A stretch of DNA of 64,000 nt, taken from an uncultured Isosphaeraceae bacterium (GTDB lineage Bacteria; Planctomycetota; Planctomycetia; Isosphaerales; Isosphaeraceae). How positions within the stretch are numbered: the first letter of the stretch is position 1; every line of letters starts with the position of its first letter. This document shows positions 16,904-26,141 of this stretch, one piece after another. Location: NCBI GenBank assembly GCA_945957605.1, contig CAMFLR010000008.1, positions 1 to 64,000 of the forward strand, written 5' to 3'. The position numbers were made by a program, and so were the translations under genes. The notes beneath the pieces were generated by a model. The model did not search any database and was not told the DNA's origin. It worked only from the letters and a program-made list of their open reading frames with translations.

Positions 16904-17080
16904 TTTGCATCGCGTTGCGTCTCGTGACCTAGGACGGTATGCCAGCTCACCGTACGCTCCGTGGTTCGTTTCTGACCGAAAATTGGGGTTGTGTACAGAA
17001 GGTGAGTTCGACTAAACTTTTGGTTTCCCGGCGAGGTGCCGAGGGTTTTCTCGCGACGATTTGCAAGGATCACGACCGCC

Positions 17081-17332
17081 ATGGCACATAAGAAGGGTCA
17101 GGGTTCGAGCCGTAACGGCCGCGACTCCAATCCGCAGATGCGGGGTATCAAGCTTTACGGCGGCCAGTACGCGAAGCCGGGCAGCATCCTCTGCCGCCAG
17201 CGCGGTACGCAGTGGCACGCCGGCAAGAACGTCGGCATCGGCAACGACTGGACGCTTTATTCGCTCGTCGAAGGTACCGTTCACTTCGACCAGAACGGTC
17301 GGCGCATCAACGTGATGCCGCTCGAAGCCTAA
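17081..17332 (+). CDS. rpmA: 50S ribosomal protein L27
   Basis: An 83-residue protein matching bacterial L27 from the first residue ([19 protein letters not shown]) to the core ([33 protein letters not shown]). Its N-terminal tail reaches the peptidyl-transferase centre. The ATG at 17081 is preferred over an upstream in-frame ATG at 17036 because it matches the family start and has AAGGAT about 10 bases before it. It is followed by obg, the classic rpmA-obg order; no rplU gene precedes it here. Confidence 0.97.
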   Translation: MAHKKGQGSSRNGRDSNPQMRGIKLYGGQYAKPGSILCRQRGTQWHAGKNVGIGNDWTLYSLVEGTVHFDQNGRRINVMPLEA

Positions 17333-17349
17333 TATCGATAAGATATTAG
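17329..17349 (+). repeat. AT-rich hairpin across the rpmA stop codon
   Basis: CTAATATC (17329-17336) and GATATTAG (17342-17349) are exact complements with a 5-base loop. The rpmA stop codon lies in the left arm. No GC stem or U tract is present, so it is not a normal terminator. Confidence 0.6.
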
Positions 17350-17386
17350 ATCAAATCGCCACCTTGTTTGGGAACCGAGTTCTTCG

Positions 17387-18457
17387 ATGTTCGTGGATCA
17401 GGTGGCGATCAATGTTCGCGGCGGAGACGGCGGCAACGGCTGCCTGGCTTTCCGTCGCGAGAAGTACGTGCCTCGCGGCGGCCCGAGCGGTGGTGACGGG
17501 GGCCGTGGTGGGCACGTTGTCGTGCGCGCAGTCGATGGCTTGACCAATCTGGCACATATGTCATTCCAGCGCCACTGGAAGGCCGATCGCGGCGGTCACG
17601 GACTTGGGTCCGATTGCCACGGCCGAGGCGCGGAAGACCTGTACATTGATGTTCCCATTGGCACGATCGTTCGCGATCGCGACAAGGACATCGTCTTGCG
17701 CGACCTGAAAAAGGCGGGCGAGACGATCGTCGTGGCACGCGGCGGACGTGGTGGCTATGGCAACAAGCATTTCAAATCGGCGACCAATCGCGCTCCAAGA
17801 CAGCACGAAGAGGGGCTGCCGGGCGAAGAGTCGTGGATCACGCTTGAACTCAAGGTGATCGCCGATGTCGGTCTGATCGGTTTGCCCAACGCCGGTAAAT
17901 CGACGCTACTCTCGCGCATTTCCCGCGCTCACCCCGAGATCGCCGACTACCCGTTCACGACGAAGTATCCCAATCTCGGGACGGTTCATGCGGGCGATCG
18001 CACCTTCATCGTTGCCGATATTCCGGGATTGATTGAAGGTGCGCACGAAGGGCACGGTCTCGGGCATGAGTTTCTGAGGCATGTCGAGCGAACGCGCGTG
18101 CTCGTGCATCTCGTCGATTCGATGCCTGCGGATGGATCGGACCCGGTTGCCAATTACCGGACGATTCGTAGCGAGCTGGAAAAATATAGTGCTGCACTCG
18201 CCGCCCGGCCGGAAGTCCTGGTCGTCACCAAGATGGACGTGACCGGCTCGGAAGAAGCGCGCGACCGGATTGCCCGCGAGCTTTGCCGCGAGGTGATTCC
18301 GATCTCCGCGGTGACTGGTAAGGGCTTGCCTGCGTTGATCCAGCGGATCTCGCAATTGCTCGACGAACTGCCCAAGGAAGGCGAGACGGAAGCTCCTTCG
18401 GCATTCGCTGCACTTCGTGGAAATGCGATCGCCGCTCAAGTCGCGCGGGAGCAGTGA
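17387..18457 (+). CDS. obg: Obg-family GTPase
   Basis: A 356-residue ribosome-associated GTPase needed for 50S assembly. The glycine-rich Obg fold covers about 1-158 (RGGDGGNGCLAFRREKYVPRGG). The G domain follows: G1 GLPNAGKST (165-173), switch region YPFTT, G3 DIPGLIEGA, G4 TKMD, G5 SAVTGKG. There is no C-terminal OCT domain, as in many non-Firmicute Obg proteins. It lies 54 bp after rpmA and directly before coaX, so it is part of one operon. Confidence 0.96.
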   Translation: MFVDQVAINVRGGDGGNGCLAFRREKYVPRGGPSGGDGGRGGHVVVRAVDGLTNLAHMSFQRHWKADRGGHGLGSDCHGRGAEDLYIDVPIGTIVRDRDKDIVLRDLKKAGETIVVARGGRGGYGNKHFKSATNRAPRQHEEGLPGEESWITLELKVIADVGLIGLPNAGKSTLLSRISRAHPEIADYPFTTKYPNLGTVHAGDRTFIVADIPGLIEGAHEGHGLGHEFLRHVERTRVLVHLVDSMPADGSDPVANYRTIRSELEKYSAALAARPEVLVVTKMDVTGSEEARDRIARELCREVIPISAVTGKGLPALIQRISQLLDELPKEGETEAPSAFAALRGNAIAAQVAREQ

Positions 18458-18458
18458 G

Positions 18459-19214
18459 GTGCTGCGGCTGCTGGCCGACCTCGGCAACTCCCGGCTGAAG
18501 TGGGGACGAATCCTCCCCGACCGCTCGCTCGAAATCATCAACCTGCCGCTCGACGACTCCGAAGCGTGGCAGGCAGCATGGTCGCGCTGGAATCCGGCCG
18601 GTGAAGCGTCGAGCTGGGCAATTTCGACCGTCAATCCGCCCGTCGCCGCGCGGCTGGAAGAGTTCTTGAGCACGGTTGCGAACGCGACGGTTCGCTGGTT
18701 TCGCTCGGCCGCGGACGTGCCGGTAAGTCACGACCTCGAAAACGTGCATACCGCCGGTACCGATCGCGCTTTTAACGTGATTGGTGCACTTCGTCGGCAT
18801 ACTGATGTGCAACGACCCGGGATCGTGGTTTCCTGCGGATCGGCGATTACCGTCGAGCGAGTCTCGGCTGATGGCGTCTGGCAAGGCGGGGCGATCGCGC
18901 CAGGCTACCGGCTGTCGGCAGAGTCGTTACACTTGCTGTCGACGCAACTCACGCTCGTATCGCCAACTGCTCCTCCTGCGCCGTGGGGGCGATCGACGCG
19001 CCCTGCGCTCGAGGCGGGAGTTTACTGGGGAACGGTCGGCGCGATCCGGGCACTGGTTGAAGGTCAGGCGGCGGAGATGGATTCCGAGCCTTGGATCGTC
19101 TGGTCGGGCGGCGATGCCGAATTGCTCCGCCGCTCGGCTCGCTTGCCGTTTGCGGACGACTCGCTTGCACCGTCGCTCGTGCTCGAAGGCATCCGCGCCG
19201 TTTGCGAGGTGTGA
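18459..19214 (+). CDS. coaX: Type III pantothenate kinase
   Basis: About 251 residues; phosphorylates pantothenate in the first step of CoA synthesis. CoaX signatures are visible: LADLGNSRLKWG near the start (phosphate loop), GTDRAFNVIGA in the middle, SCGSAITVE and GGAIAPGYRLSAESLH. The family's usual DxGTA motif reads SxGSA here, a conservative but notable change. The frame is open to 18417 inside obg. The GTG at 18459, one base after the obg stop with GGGAG upstream, makes the protein begin at the conserved strand and is preferred. Confidence 0.85.
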   Translation: MLRLLADLGNSRLKWGRILPDRSLEIINLPLDDSEAWQAAWSRWNPAGEASSWAISTVNPPVAARLEEFLSTVANATVRWFRSAADVPVSHDLENVHTAGTDRAFNVIGALRRHTDVQRPGIVVSCGSAITVERVSADGVWQGGAIAPGYRLSAESLHLLSTQLTLVSPTAPPAPWGRSTRPALEAGVYWGTVGAIRALVEGQAAEMDSEPWIVWSGGDAELLRRSARLPFADDSLAPSLVLEGIRAVCEV

Positions 19215-19216
19215 AC

Positions 19217-20329
19217 ATGCCGCCCACGGTCGCCGTGTTGACTGCCGATGGAGTGGGGGCGGTCGCGGTGATACGCATCGCTGGCGAGGGCGCGCTTCGA
19301 GCAGTTGCTGAAGTGTTTCGCTCGATTAGCGGCCGCACGCTCGATTACTCTGCTTACAGTCGTCCTCGTTTTGGCCGGATTGGCGACGGACTCGGAGACG
19401 AGGTTGTCGTTGTCGCAGCAAGCGATGAAGACGTGGAAATCCATTGCCACGGCGGCACGGCGGCGGTTGCTTTGGTCGTCGACTCGCTCGTTGCTGCGGG
19501 AACCGTGCGCGAGTCGGCCAGTCCCGATTTGCTCTCCATCGCTGAGGAAGCGGCCGAGGACGTGGCCCACGCGACCACGCTTCGTACAGCGAGCCATCTA
19601 CTCGACCAGCTTATCGGCGCACTCGAAGCCCGTGTCCGGACAATTGAAGCGGCGATTTCGCGTCGGAGCGACGAAGCAATCGGCCTCATTGAAGGTCTGC
19701 TCGCCACTTCGAGCCTGGGACTGCGCCTGGTTGAAGGCTGGAAGGTGGCAATCGCAGGTCGGCCGAACGTCGGCAAGAGCCGGCTACTCAACGCGCTCGC
19801 GGGTTTCGATCGTTCGATCGTCAGTCCCACAGCAGGAACGACGCGCGACTACGTCGGGCTGCGAACCGCGTTTGAGGGCTGGCCGGTTGAGCTTGTCGAC
19901 ACCGCCGGCTTGCGCGCGAGCGTCGACCCCATCGAAGCTGCTGGCGTTGAACGCGCGCATGCGGTTCAGGCCCAGGCAGATCTCGTTTTGCTCGTGCTCG
20001 ACGGCTCGCAGCCACTTACAGATGAAGATCGCGAACTGATCGCGCGCTTTCCAGACGCGCCGATCCTCAAGAACAAGTGCGACCTCCCCACGAGTTGGAA
20101 CGCTGACCTCTCGGTGACGGAAATCTCGGCCGAACGCGGTGACGGAATTGCCGAGCTGGCCGTCGCAATCGGCCGGACCCTTGTGCCGACTCCGCCTGCG
20201 CAGAGCTCTCCCCTGCTCTTCCGAAAGCGACATGTCCGGGCGATGCAGTCGGTCCATGCATTGGTGCAAAACGGTGACTGGTTGGGTGCAGTGGAGGCAA
20301 TTCAAAGAATGCTTCGACCGCACTCGTAA
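19217..20329 (+). CDS. Degenerate MnmE (TrmE)-like GTPase
   Basis: A 370-residue protein, shorter than true MnmE (about 450). It keeps a recognisable N-terminal domain (TVAVLTADGVGAVAVIRIAG; EIHCHGG) and a complete G domain: G1 GRPNVGKSR (181-189), TAGTTRD, DTAG and NKCD. It lacks the GEFxxRAF-type segment of the N-terminal domain, and the C-terminal Cys-x-Gly-Lys motif that true MnmE needs for tRNA wobble-uridine modification. The protein ends at MLRPHS. It starts two bases after coaX. It is probably a paralogue with another GTP-dependent role; a full MnmE may exist elsewhere. Confidence 0.75.
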   Translation: MPPTVAVLTADGVGAVAVIRIAGEGALRAVAEVFRSISGRTLDYSAYSRPRFGRIGDGLGDEVVVVAASDEDVEIHCHGGTAAVALVVDSLVAAGTVRESASPDLLSIAEEAAEDVAHATTLRTASHLLDQLIGALEARVRTIEAAISRRSDEAIGLIEGLLATSSLGLRLVEGWKVAIAGRPNVGKSRLLNALAGFDRSIVSPTAGTTRDYVGLRTAFEGWPVELVDTAGLRASVDPIEAAGVERAHAVQAQADLVLLVLDGSQPLTDEDRELIARFPDAPILKNKCDLPTSWNADLSVTEISAERGDGIAELAVAIGRTLVPTPPAQSSPLLFRKRHVRAMQSVHALVQNGDWLGAVEAIQRMLRPHS

Positions 20330-20366
20330 TAATCGACAACGACCGGCGAATACACAGTCGTCCACC

Positions 20367-20377
20367 AAAGGAGGTGG
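20367..20377 (+). promoter_or_regulatory. Unusually strong ribosome binding site
   Basis: AAAGGAGGTGG lies 3 bases before the ATG at 20381. It is the longest match to the 16S rRNA tail that I noticed in the window, so the small membrane protein behind it is probably made in quantity. Confidence 0.75.
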
Positions 20378-20380
20378 AAT

Positions 20381-20629
20381 ATGAAGTATGTATTCGCGGT
20401 TTTGTTTCCTCCCCTGGCCCTTGTGCTGTCGGGTAAGCCGATTCAGTCGATGATCTCGCTGGGCTTGCTCGTTGTCGCCGTCTCGACATGGACGCTCGGT
20501 ATTGGCGCGATGTTGCAGACGCTGCTCGTCCTCTGGGCGATGCGTATTGTCTGCGAGACGACGGTGCACGCGCACGTGCAAAACCGGATGGCTTCGTGGC
20601 AGAAGCCTCCGGTGGGTCGCCTGTCTTAA
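20381..20629 (+). CDS. YqaE/Pmp3-like small membrane protein
   Basis: An 82-residue protein with two membrane helices (about 2-20 and 25-55). FPPLALVLSGKPIQSMIS resembles the start of Pmp3/YqaE proteolipids. The C-terminal tail of about 30 residues is polar. Such proteins affect membrane potential or stress tolerance, but the role here is not known. It has the strongest ribosome site in the window. It follows the MnmE-like gene by 51 bp and may be the last gene of that operon. Confidence 0.7.
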   Translation: MKYVFAVLFPPLALVLSGKPIQSMISLGLLVVAVSTWTLGIGAMLQTLLVLWAMRIVCETTVHAHVQNRMASWQKPPVGRLS

Positions 20630-20670
20630 CTTGAACTGTGCGCGCCGGTTCGCTCCCGGCCACGCCCCCC

Positions 20671-21060
20671 TTACGTTGTGAGCGGCCGTGCGCGCCAGAC
20701 AATTTGCAGGCGATTGCCGTCAGGGTCGCGGAAAAACGCGGTCTTCATTGTGGGAGTGTCGACAACCGACTCGGTTTCAAACACGAAACCGAGCGATTCG
20801 AGCCGCTTGCGCTCGGCTTCGACACTCTCAACGATGAAGGCGACGTGGCACATGTAGCGGGTGTCGCCTGCAGTCACGTCGGCCGGACGGCCAATCACTT
20901 CGAGCGCCATGCCCGAGTCGTCGGCCAGAAAGTAGCCGGGCGGCGTGCCCGCGCCGTTGTCGAGCACGACGCGCAGCCCCATGACATCGACATAAAAATC
21001 CTTGATCGCCTTCGCGTCGCGCGCAAAAACGGCGAAATGTTCCATGCGTGCCATGTGCAT
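20671..21060 (-). CDS. VOC (glyoxalase/dioxygenase-fold) protein
   Basis: A 129-residue single-domain protein of the vicinal oxygen chelate superfamily. It opens with MEHFAVFARDAKAIKDFYVDVMGL, has GYFLADDSGMALEVIG and HVAFIVESVEAERKRLESLG, and ends FFRDPDGNRLQIVW. These are the usual betaalphabetabetabeta modules with the terminal DPDGN turn. A metal-dependent enzyme is likely, but the substrate is unknown. The frame is open upstream across the neighbouring gene; the ATG at 21060 (MHMARMEHF) is the fitting start. Confidence 0.8.
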   Translation of the reverse strand: MHMARMEHFAVFARDAKAIKDFYVDVMGLRVVLDNGAGTPPGYFLADDSGMALEVIGRPADVTAGDTRYMCHVAFIVESVEAERKRLESLGFVFETESVVDTPTMKTAFFRDPDGNRLQIVWRARPLTT

Positions 21061-21113
21061 CAGTCCCTTGACGGTTGCGATCGAAGTTGACTTTGACGAC
21101 GTCTCAGACGCAC

Positions 21114-21590
21114 TCACCTCAGCGTCTTGATCTTGCCGAGCGAGAGCACTTTTTTCCATTCCGCAGCCGTTACAGGCTGAACCGATAGCCGGCTCCCCTT
21201 GCGGAGCAATTCCATCCCCTCGAGCTCCTTCACCTGGCGAAGGTCGGGAAGCCCGAGCGGCGGGTCGATCGGCTTCACTGCGCGAATGCGCACCTGATAC
21301 CAGGTCGGCTCGTCGCTCTTGCTCTTGGGGTCGTAATGCTCGTGTTTGGCGTCGAACGCCGTCGGGTCGGGATGCCCTTCTTCCACGACTTCGGCAATGC
21401 CAGCGATGGCGGGCGGGTTTCCGCCTGAGTGATAGAAGAGCACGCCATCGCCGACCTTGATCTGGTCGCGGAGCATGTTTCGGGCCTGGAAATTCCGCAC
21501 GCCGTCCCAGCCGGTTGATTGATCGGGCTCGGCCTCGAGGTTGGCGAAGGAGAAGCAACCCTCCTCGGATTTGAACAACCAATACGCCAT
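21114..21590 (-). CDS. EVE-domain protein
   Basis: A 158-residue protein of the EVE/Thy28 family. It begins MAYWLFKSEEGCFSFANL and has WDGVRNFQARNMLRD, KVGDGVLFYHS, AGIAEVV and YDPKSKSDEPTWYQVRI. It ends with the SVQPVTAAEWKKVL region typical of the family. EVE domains have a PUA-like fold and bind modified bases in nucleic acids; some occur with restriction systems. None is adjacent here, so a housekeeping RNA or DNA role is more likely. The VOC gene follows 53 bp downstream. Confidence 0.9.
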   Translation of the reverse strand: MAYWLFKSEEGCFSFANLEAEPDQSTGWDGVRNFQARNMLRDQIKVGDGVLFYHSGGNPPAIAGIAEVVEEGHPDPTAFDAKHEHYDPKSKSDEPTWYQVRIRAVKPIDPPLGLPDLRQVKELEGMELLRKGSRLSVQPVTAAEWKKVLSLGKIKTLR

Positions 21591-21610
21591 GAACTTGCTC
21601 GCTCGTCGGC

Positions 21611-24463
21611 TTACTGCGTGCGTCCGTAAAGCTGATTGAGGTCGGTAAAGCCGGGCAAACGGACGACTTCGCTGCCCGACTTCGACAGGAAGTATGGCAT
21701 GCTCGTCGTTTCAATCCAATACTTCAGTCCATCCCACTGACGATCCTTGAGGTACTTCTCAACGTCCGTTTCACCAGGCGGCAGGTGAAGAACGTGGAAG
21801 AAGGTCCGCATGCCAAGTGTTGTATTCGCGCACGGTACTTTGCCCGTGTTGCTGTTCACGTCTAGCGTGCATTCGAGGTCGACGACCGGAATCGACAGGA
21901 TGTTTGCCTTGTTGAATGGTCCGCCGGGTGCTGCACCCATGCCGATCTTTTGCATCTGCAACGTTTCGCCGGTGCTCTTTTCCTGAACGCGGACGACAAA
22001 CGTCACCGACTGTCCGGACGCGACTCGCAAACCCGCCGCTTGAAGCTTCGCTGCGGTCAGATCGTAAACGGCTTTGCGGAACTCTTCCGCTTTGCGCGGC
22101 GGCCCACTGAATTCGAGCTGAAGACTTACGTTTGAACCGGGGCGAACGACGGCCGGCGTCGATTGGTCGGCCATCATCGCCAGCATTCGTTCCATCCCCT
22201 GCTCCGGCATCACAATCGCCGCGAGAACGGCCGGCGCTTCAGGCATCCAGGCGCAGGCGAACCAGTGTCGACCGTCGGGAGAGCTGTCGCCCGAAACGCC
22301 GCTGTTGTAGGCCCAGAACGCACGGCGTCCGACGAGGTCGATGAGATTCTTGCCATCGGCGAGCAAATACCCGGGCGCGCCGTATTCGAGCGAGTTGGCG
22401 AGAACCGGCGACCGAAATTCGCTGACAACCTTGCCCGACTTCACGTCGACGCGCACAAGGTTTCCATGGCTGAAAATGCCCGCCCACTCGCCGCCATCGC
22501 GCCGGAAGGCCGATGCCTTAAGCTCGATGCGGGTGCCGACAGATGCACTCGCGATCGCAACCTCACCCTTGAGCTCGCCGGTTGCCGTATCGACGAACCG
22601 CACGCGATCGCCCGAGAAACCGGCCAGCGTCGTTCGATTGGGACTGAGTGATGGAGTTCCCTGGAACGCATCGTTGACGCTGTAAATTGCTTTCACCTGG
22701 GGAAGCGACCAGAGGACGAGCCTCCCAGACTTATTGAGCGTGACAATCTTGTTGGCGTCGATGAACGCCGCGAACGTCACGTCTGCCGCCTCGCCCGAGT
22801 CGGATGCATACGGCCGCCAGCCGGCGATCGGTTTCCCGGTGACGTCGAATACGTCGAGGCGGTCGTGCGTTTTCAGCGTGCGTGTCAGGAGCTTTGAGGC
22901 GTCGGGACTGAACGCGACGACTTCGCTGACAGACGGGATATCGGCGCGGCCGAGGTATTTGCCACTTGTGAGGTCGAAGCGATCGGCCCAGCGGGAAATT
23001 CCTTCGGCGGTATCAGGTCTGCCGAACGCACTTGGGCTGCCGGCGACGAGAATTTGCCCGGCCTCCGAGTTCGACAGGAAAAGTGCGATCGTTTCGCTGA
23101 GCTTGGTTTTAAGCGTGATCGGTCGATTGGCGAAGCGTTTCGCGCTGCCGAGTGTATCGGGAACAACCGACCAGGACGTTGCGCCGGCGGAGTAAGAAAT
23201 CGTACGTACGCCGCTCTGATCGGCGGTCTTGAGCGCGGGCAAAGCAGCATCAGAGGCGTTGCCGCCGGCGCGAGCGATTTTCATCGCCGCCTGGACTTTG
23301 TCGTAAGGAATCGGCGCGACTCGCAGGATCTTGCCGCCACCGAAAACTATCAGCACTCGCTCGTTATCGATCAACCGGCGCGGGCTAACGGTGAAGTTTT
23401 GATTGTCAAACGGAAGCGTCCACACTTTCTTGCCTGATTGTCTGTCGATGATCGACGAGCCGAACGCGAGGAAACCGTCCTTGCTGGGTAGCCATTGAAT
23501 TCCGCGATCTTCATAGAAGGCAGGAATCGTTACCTTGTCGGTCGACTTGGAATCGATGGTGAAATCGTTCGTCTGCTGGCAGGTGGCAACTGACCACGCC
23601 ACCACACGCACCTTGCCGAACTGCTCGAAAATCGCCGCGATATCGGTTCCATCGTTGCTGAAGGCAACCCCTTTGCAGTCGGGGTTGAAGGCATCGCCCT
23701 GTCCTTTCGGCACATGAAACTCGGCCGCAACTTTGGCCGATGCTGAGAGGTCGAGAACGCGAAGAGTGGAGTCTTCTTCGCTGTAGGTCGTCATATAGCG
23801 TCGGCCGGGGCTGAACGCGATGGTTTGCTGTTTCACGGGCGCGGGAAGTTGAAGGTCAAACAGCGGACTGCCGGATTTGATCGACCACGCCTTCACCTGC
23901 TTGTTCCGCAGATTCCCCGCGATGATTTGATCCTTGAAACCAAAGTCGAGGAAGTCGGTCCAAGGAGGAATCGAGGCAATCGTTTGAATAAGTTTTCCGG
24001 TCTTCGTCAGCCGCACTTCCACCGTGTCGCGAAATCCGGGTTTGCCCGCGAACATCGTTCCGTCAGCGCTCAGACTGACGACTTTGTCGTAGTCAGCCTT
24101 GCCGCGCATCGAGCCGACTTTCGTCTTCGTGCGCAGGTCCCAGACTTCGCGGAGATCGTTGTCGAAGCCATTCTTGCCGACGACAACGAAGGGACTCACC
24201 GACGACGGGAACCTCGCCTCCGCTCCGTGACCGAACCCCTGCGGAATGTTGATCGCCAGGTCTTTCACGGTGCTGGTGAGGGGAATTGGCGGCGGATCGA
24301 CGACGAGCTTTCCATCGCCCTGTGACTGATTGGACGTCGCGTCGGTCTTGGTGCCGCCGAGGTCTCCGAATTGCGCATACGCGGGCCGTGCCGCGATCAG
24401 TGCCAACGTCATCAATGCAGCGGCGAACGGAATCCGTTCAGTCATGCGGATGGCTTTCATCAC
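21611..24463 (-). CDS. Large exported beta-propeller (WD40/PQQ-like) protein
   Basis: About 950 residues with a signal peptide (to about residue 30, ARPAYAQ). The body is a long series of beta-propeller blades of the type VWDLRTKTKVGSMRG followed by 'VSLSADGTMFAG', 'IAFSPGRRYMTTYS' and 'VAFSPDASKLLTRT'. This fits two or more WD40-like propellers outside the cytoplasm. The last 250 residues are a different domain that I do not recognise, ending MPYFLSKSGSEVVRLPGF. Start is the GTG at 24463 or the ATG at 24460. Function is unknown; protein-protein scaffolding is usual for such folds. Confidence 0.8.
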   Translation of the reverse strand: MMKAIRMTERIPFAAALMTLALIAARPAYAQFGDLGGTKTDATSNQSQGDGKLVVDPPPIPLTSTVKDLAINIPQGFGHGAEARFPSSVSPFVVVGKNGFDNDLREVWDLRTKTKVGSMRGKADYDKVVSLSADGTMFAGKPGFRDTVEVRLTKTGKLIQTIASIPPWTDFLDFGFKDQIIAGNLRNKQVKAWSIKSGSPLFDLQLPAPVKQQTIAFSPGRRYMTTYSEEDSTLRVLDLSASAKVAAEFHVPKGQGDAFNPDCKGVAFSNDGTDIAAIFEQFGKVRVVAWSVATCQQTNDFTIDSKSTDKVTIPAFYEDRGIQWLPSKDGFLAFGSSIIDRQSGKKVWTLPFDNQNFTVSPRRLIDNERVLIVFGGGKILRVAPIPYDKVQAAMKIARAGGNASDAALPALKTADQSGVRTISYSAGATSWSVVPDTLGSAKRFANRPITLKTKLSETIALFLSNSEAGQILVAGSPSAFGRPDTAEGISRWADRFDLTSGKYLGRADIPSVSEVVAFSPDASKLLTRTLKTHDRLDVFDVTGKPIAGWRPYASDSGEAADVTFAAFIDANKIVTLNKSGRLVLWSLPQVKAIYSVNDAFQGTPSLSPNRTTLAGFSGDRVRFVDTATGELKGEVAIASASVGTRIELKASAFRRDGGEWAGIFSHGNLVRVDVKSGKVVSEFRSPVLANSLEYGAPGYLLADGKNLIDLVGRRAFWAYNSGVSGDSSPDGRHWFACAWMPEAPAVLAAIVMPEQGMERMLAMMADQSTPAVVRPGSNVSLQLEFSGPPRKAEEFRKAVYDLTAAKLQAAGLRVASGQSVTFVVRVQEKSTGETLQMQKIGMGAAPGGPFNKANILSIPVVDLECTLDVNSNTGKVPCANTTLGMRTFFHVLHLPPGETDVEKYLKDRQWDGLKYWIETTSMPYFLSKSGSEVVRLPGFTDLNQLYGRTQ

Positions 24464-24590
24464 CGAAACCTCGAAGAGCAGCGAGGGAGAGGCGCACGCC
24501 CGAACGGGCCATGGATCCGGTTATTGATACCAGATCGGTCATGGATGATACCAGCCAGCCGAATTGAATTTGTCAGCGTGAAAACTGACC

Positions 24591-26141
24591 TCAGTCCGGT
24601 AACGCGGCGAGTTCGAGATGGTCGGGATGCGTGTCGTCGGCTGGCGCGTCCGCGGCAGGTCCCGGACGACCCGGAACGAGGCCAAACGCAGCGATTACGA
24701 TGACGATCGCGACGACCAGCATTTGCAAGAAAACATCGCGCAACGTGTGCCCGAGTGATGATTGAACGATGGCGAGTTGATCACTCGAAAGAAGTTCGTG
24801 CGTTTCAGGCCGAAGCGCGGCGATGACGTCGATTCCTTTGGCTCCGGCGCTTTCGAGTCGGTGACCAAAACCAAACGCGAGTGTCGCGCCCAGGAAGCCG
24901 ACACCAAGCGCCCCGCCCATCGTGCGGAAGAACGTGACGGCGGCGGTCGCAACGCCGCGCTGATTCCACGCGACGGCGTGCTGGCAGCTCAAAACGCAAC
25001 TCAGGCTACCGGGACCGAACCCAAGGCCGACGATGATCATCCCCACGAAAAACAGCGTCGGAGCCATCGACGGCCACTGAGTACCCGCGAGCATGAACGC
25101 CGTGCCAACGCTGGCGAGTGCTCCGCCGGCCAGCCCCGTCGCCCGAAAGCCCAGGTTAATCGCGACGCGAACCGAGACAAATACGCTGATCGCCCATGAG
25201 AGAAACAGCGGCGTGAGTGCCCGGCCAGCTTCTGTGGCCGATCCACCTAGTACGCCCTGAACGAACAAGGGAATATAGGTATCAATACCAAAGAGTAAGG
25301 TGCCTATTGCGAAGCTCATGATGATTGATGCTGCGATCGGTTTGCGGGCAACGAGATCGAGCGGCAGCACCGGATTGCGCACTCGTCGTTCCCAGGCGAC
25401 GAAGAACGCGAGAACGACCGTCGCACCGACGAGGCAAAGTGCCACGCGCATCAACGACGCATGCGGTCCCTGAAGCACGGCGAGCAGCAACAGCGATGTG
25501 CCAATCGCAAGCATCGACGCGCCCTGCCAGTCGATACTCGTATCGGGCTTTTCCTTGATCTCCTCGCGAACGTAAAGCACGAGAATGAAGGCCGAAAGCA
25601 ATGAGAATGGTACGGTCACATAAAACACCCAGCGCCACGAGAGATGGTCGGTCAACCACCCGCCGAGCGCAGGACCGGCGATGCTCGACAGCCCCCAAAC
25701 GCCGCTAAAGAGCGACTGCACCACCGCGCGTTCTTTGAGCGTGAACAGGTCACCCATCATCGTCAGGACGATCGGTCCGACCGCGCCGGCGCCGAGACCT
25801 TGAAGCACGCGCATGGCAATGAGCATGCCCATTGATGTTGATTGGCCCGAAAGAATCGAGCCGAGTGAGAACAGCGCGAGTCCGAAGAGAAGCAGCAGCT
25901 TGCGGCCGACGATATCGGCAAGCTTGCCGTAGATCGGCGTCGAAACCGTGCACGCGAGAAGATATGAGGAAAAGACCCAGGGGTAAATGTCGAGCCCCTT
26001 GAGCGACGCGATGATTGACGTCATCGCAGTGGAGACGACCGTTTGCTCGATCGCCGTGACAGCCATCGCCAGCAGGAGTGCAGACGTCACCATCACGCGG
26101 CTGGGATTGTTGCTTGCGGTCGTCGAATCCGAGGAAGTCAT
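24591..26141 (-). CDS. DHA2-family (EmrB/QacA-type) drug exporter
   Basis: A 516-residue MFS transporter with 14 predicted helices. It has the DHA2 pattern: an acidic helix 1 (AVTAIEQTVVSTAM), WVFSSYLLACTVSTPIYGKLADIVGRK (motif A), MRVLQGLGAGAV, and a motif C-like segment GLSSIAGPALGGWL. It exports hydrophobic or cationic toxic compounds by proton exchange. Its start codon overlaps the stop of the UvrA-like gene by 4 bases (ATGA), so the two are translationally coupled. Confidence 0.9.
   Translation of the reverse strand: MTSSDSTTASNNPSRVMVTSALLLAMAVTAIEQTVVSTAMTSIIASLKGLDIYPWVFSSYLLACTVSTPIYGKLADIVGRKLLLLFGLALFSLGSILSGQSTSMGMLIAMRVLQGLGAGAVGPIVLTMMGDLFTLKERAVVQSLFSGVWGLSSIAGPALGGWLTDHLSWRWVFYVTVPFSLLSAFILVLYVREEIKEKPDTSIDWQGASMLAIGTSLLLLAVLQGPHASLMRVALCLVGATVVLAFFVAWERRVRNPVLPLDLVARKPIAASIIMSFAIGTLLFGIDTYIPLFVQGVLGGSATEAGRALTPLFLSWAISVFVSVRVAINLGFRATGLAGGALASVGTAFMLAGTQWPSMAPTLFFVGMIIVGLGFGPGSLSCVLSCQHAVAWNQRGVATAAVTFFRTMGGALGVGFLGATLAFGFGHRLESAGAKGIDVIAALRPETHELLSSDQLAIVQSSLGHTLRDVFLQMLVVAIVIVIAAFGLVPGRPGPAADAPADDTHPDHLELAALPD

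Noticed and set aside
17098-17115. tRNA-like GGTTCGAGCC box
   Set aside because: It lies inside rpmA and no cloverleaf arms can be built around it; no tRNA was found in the window.
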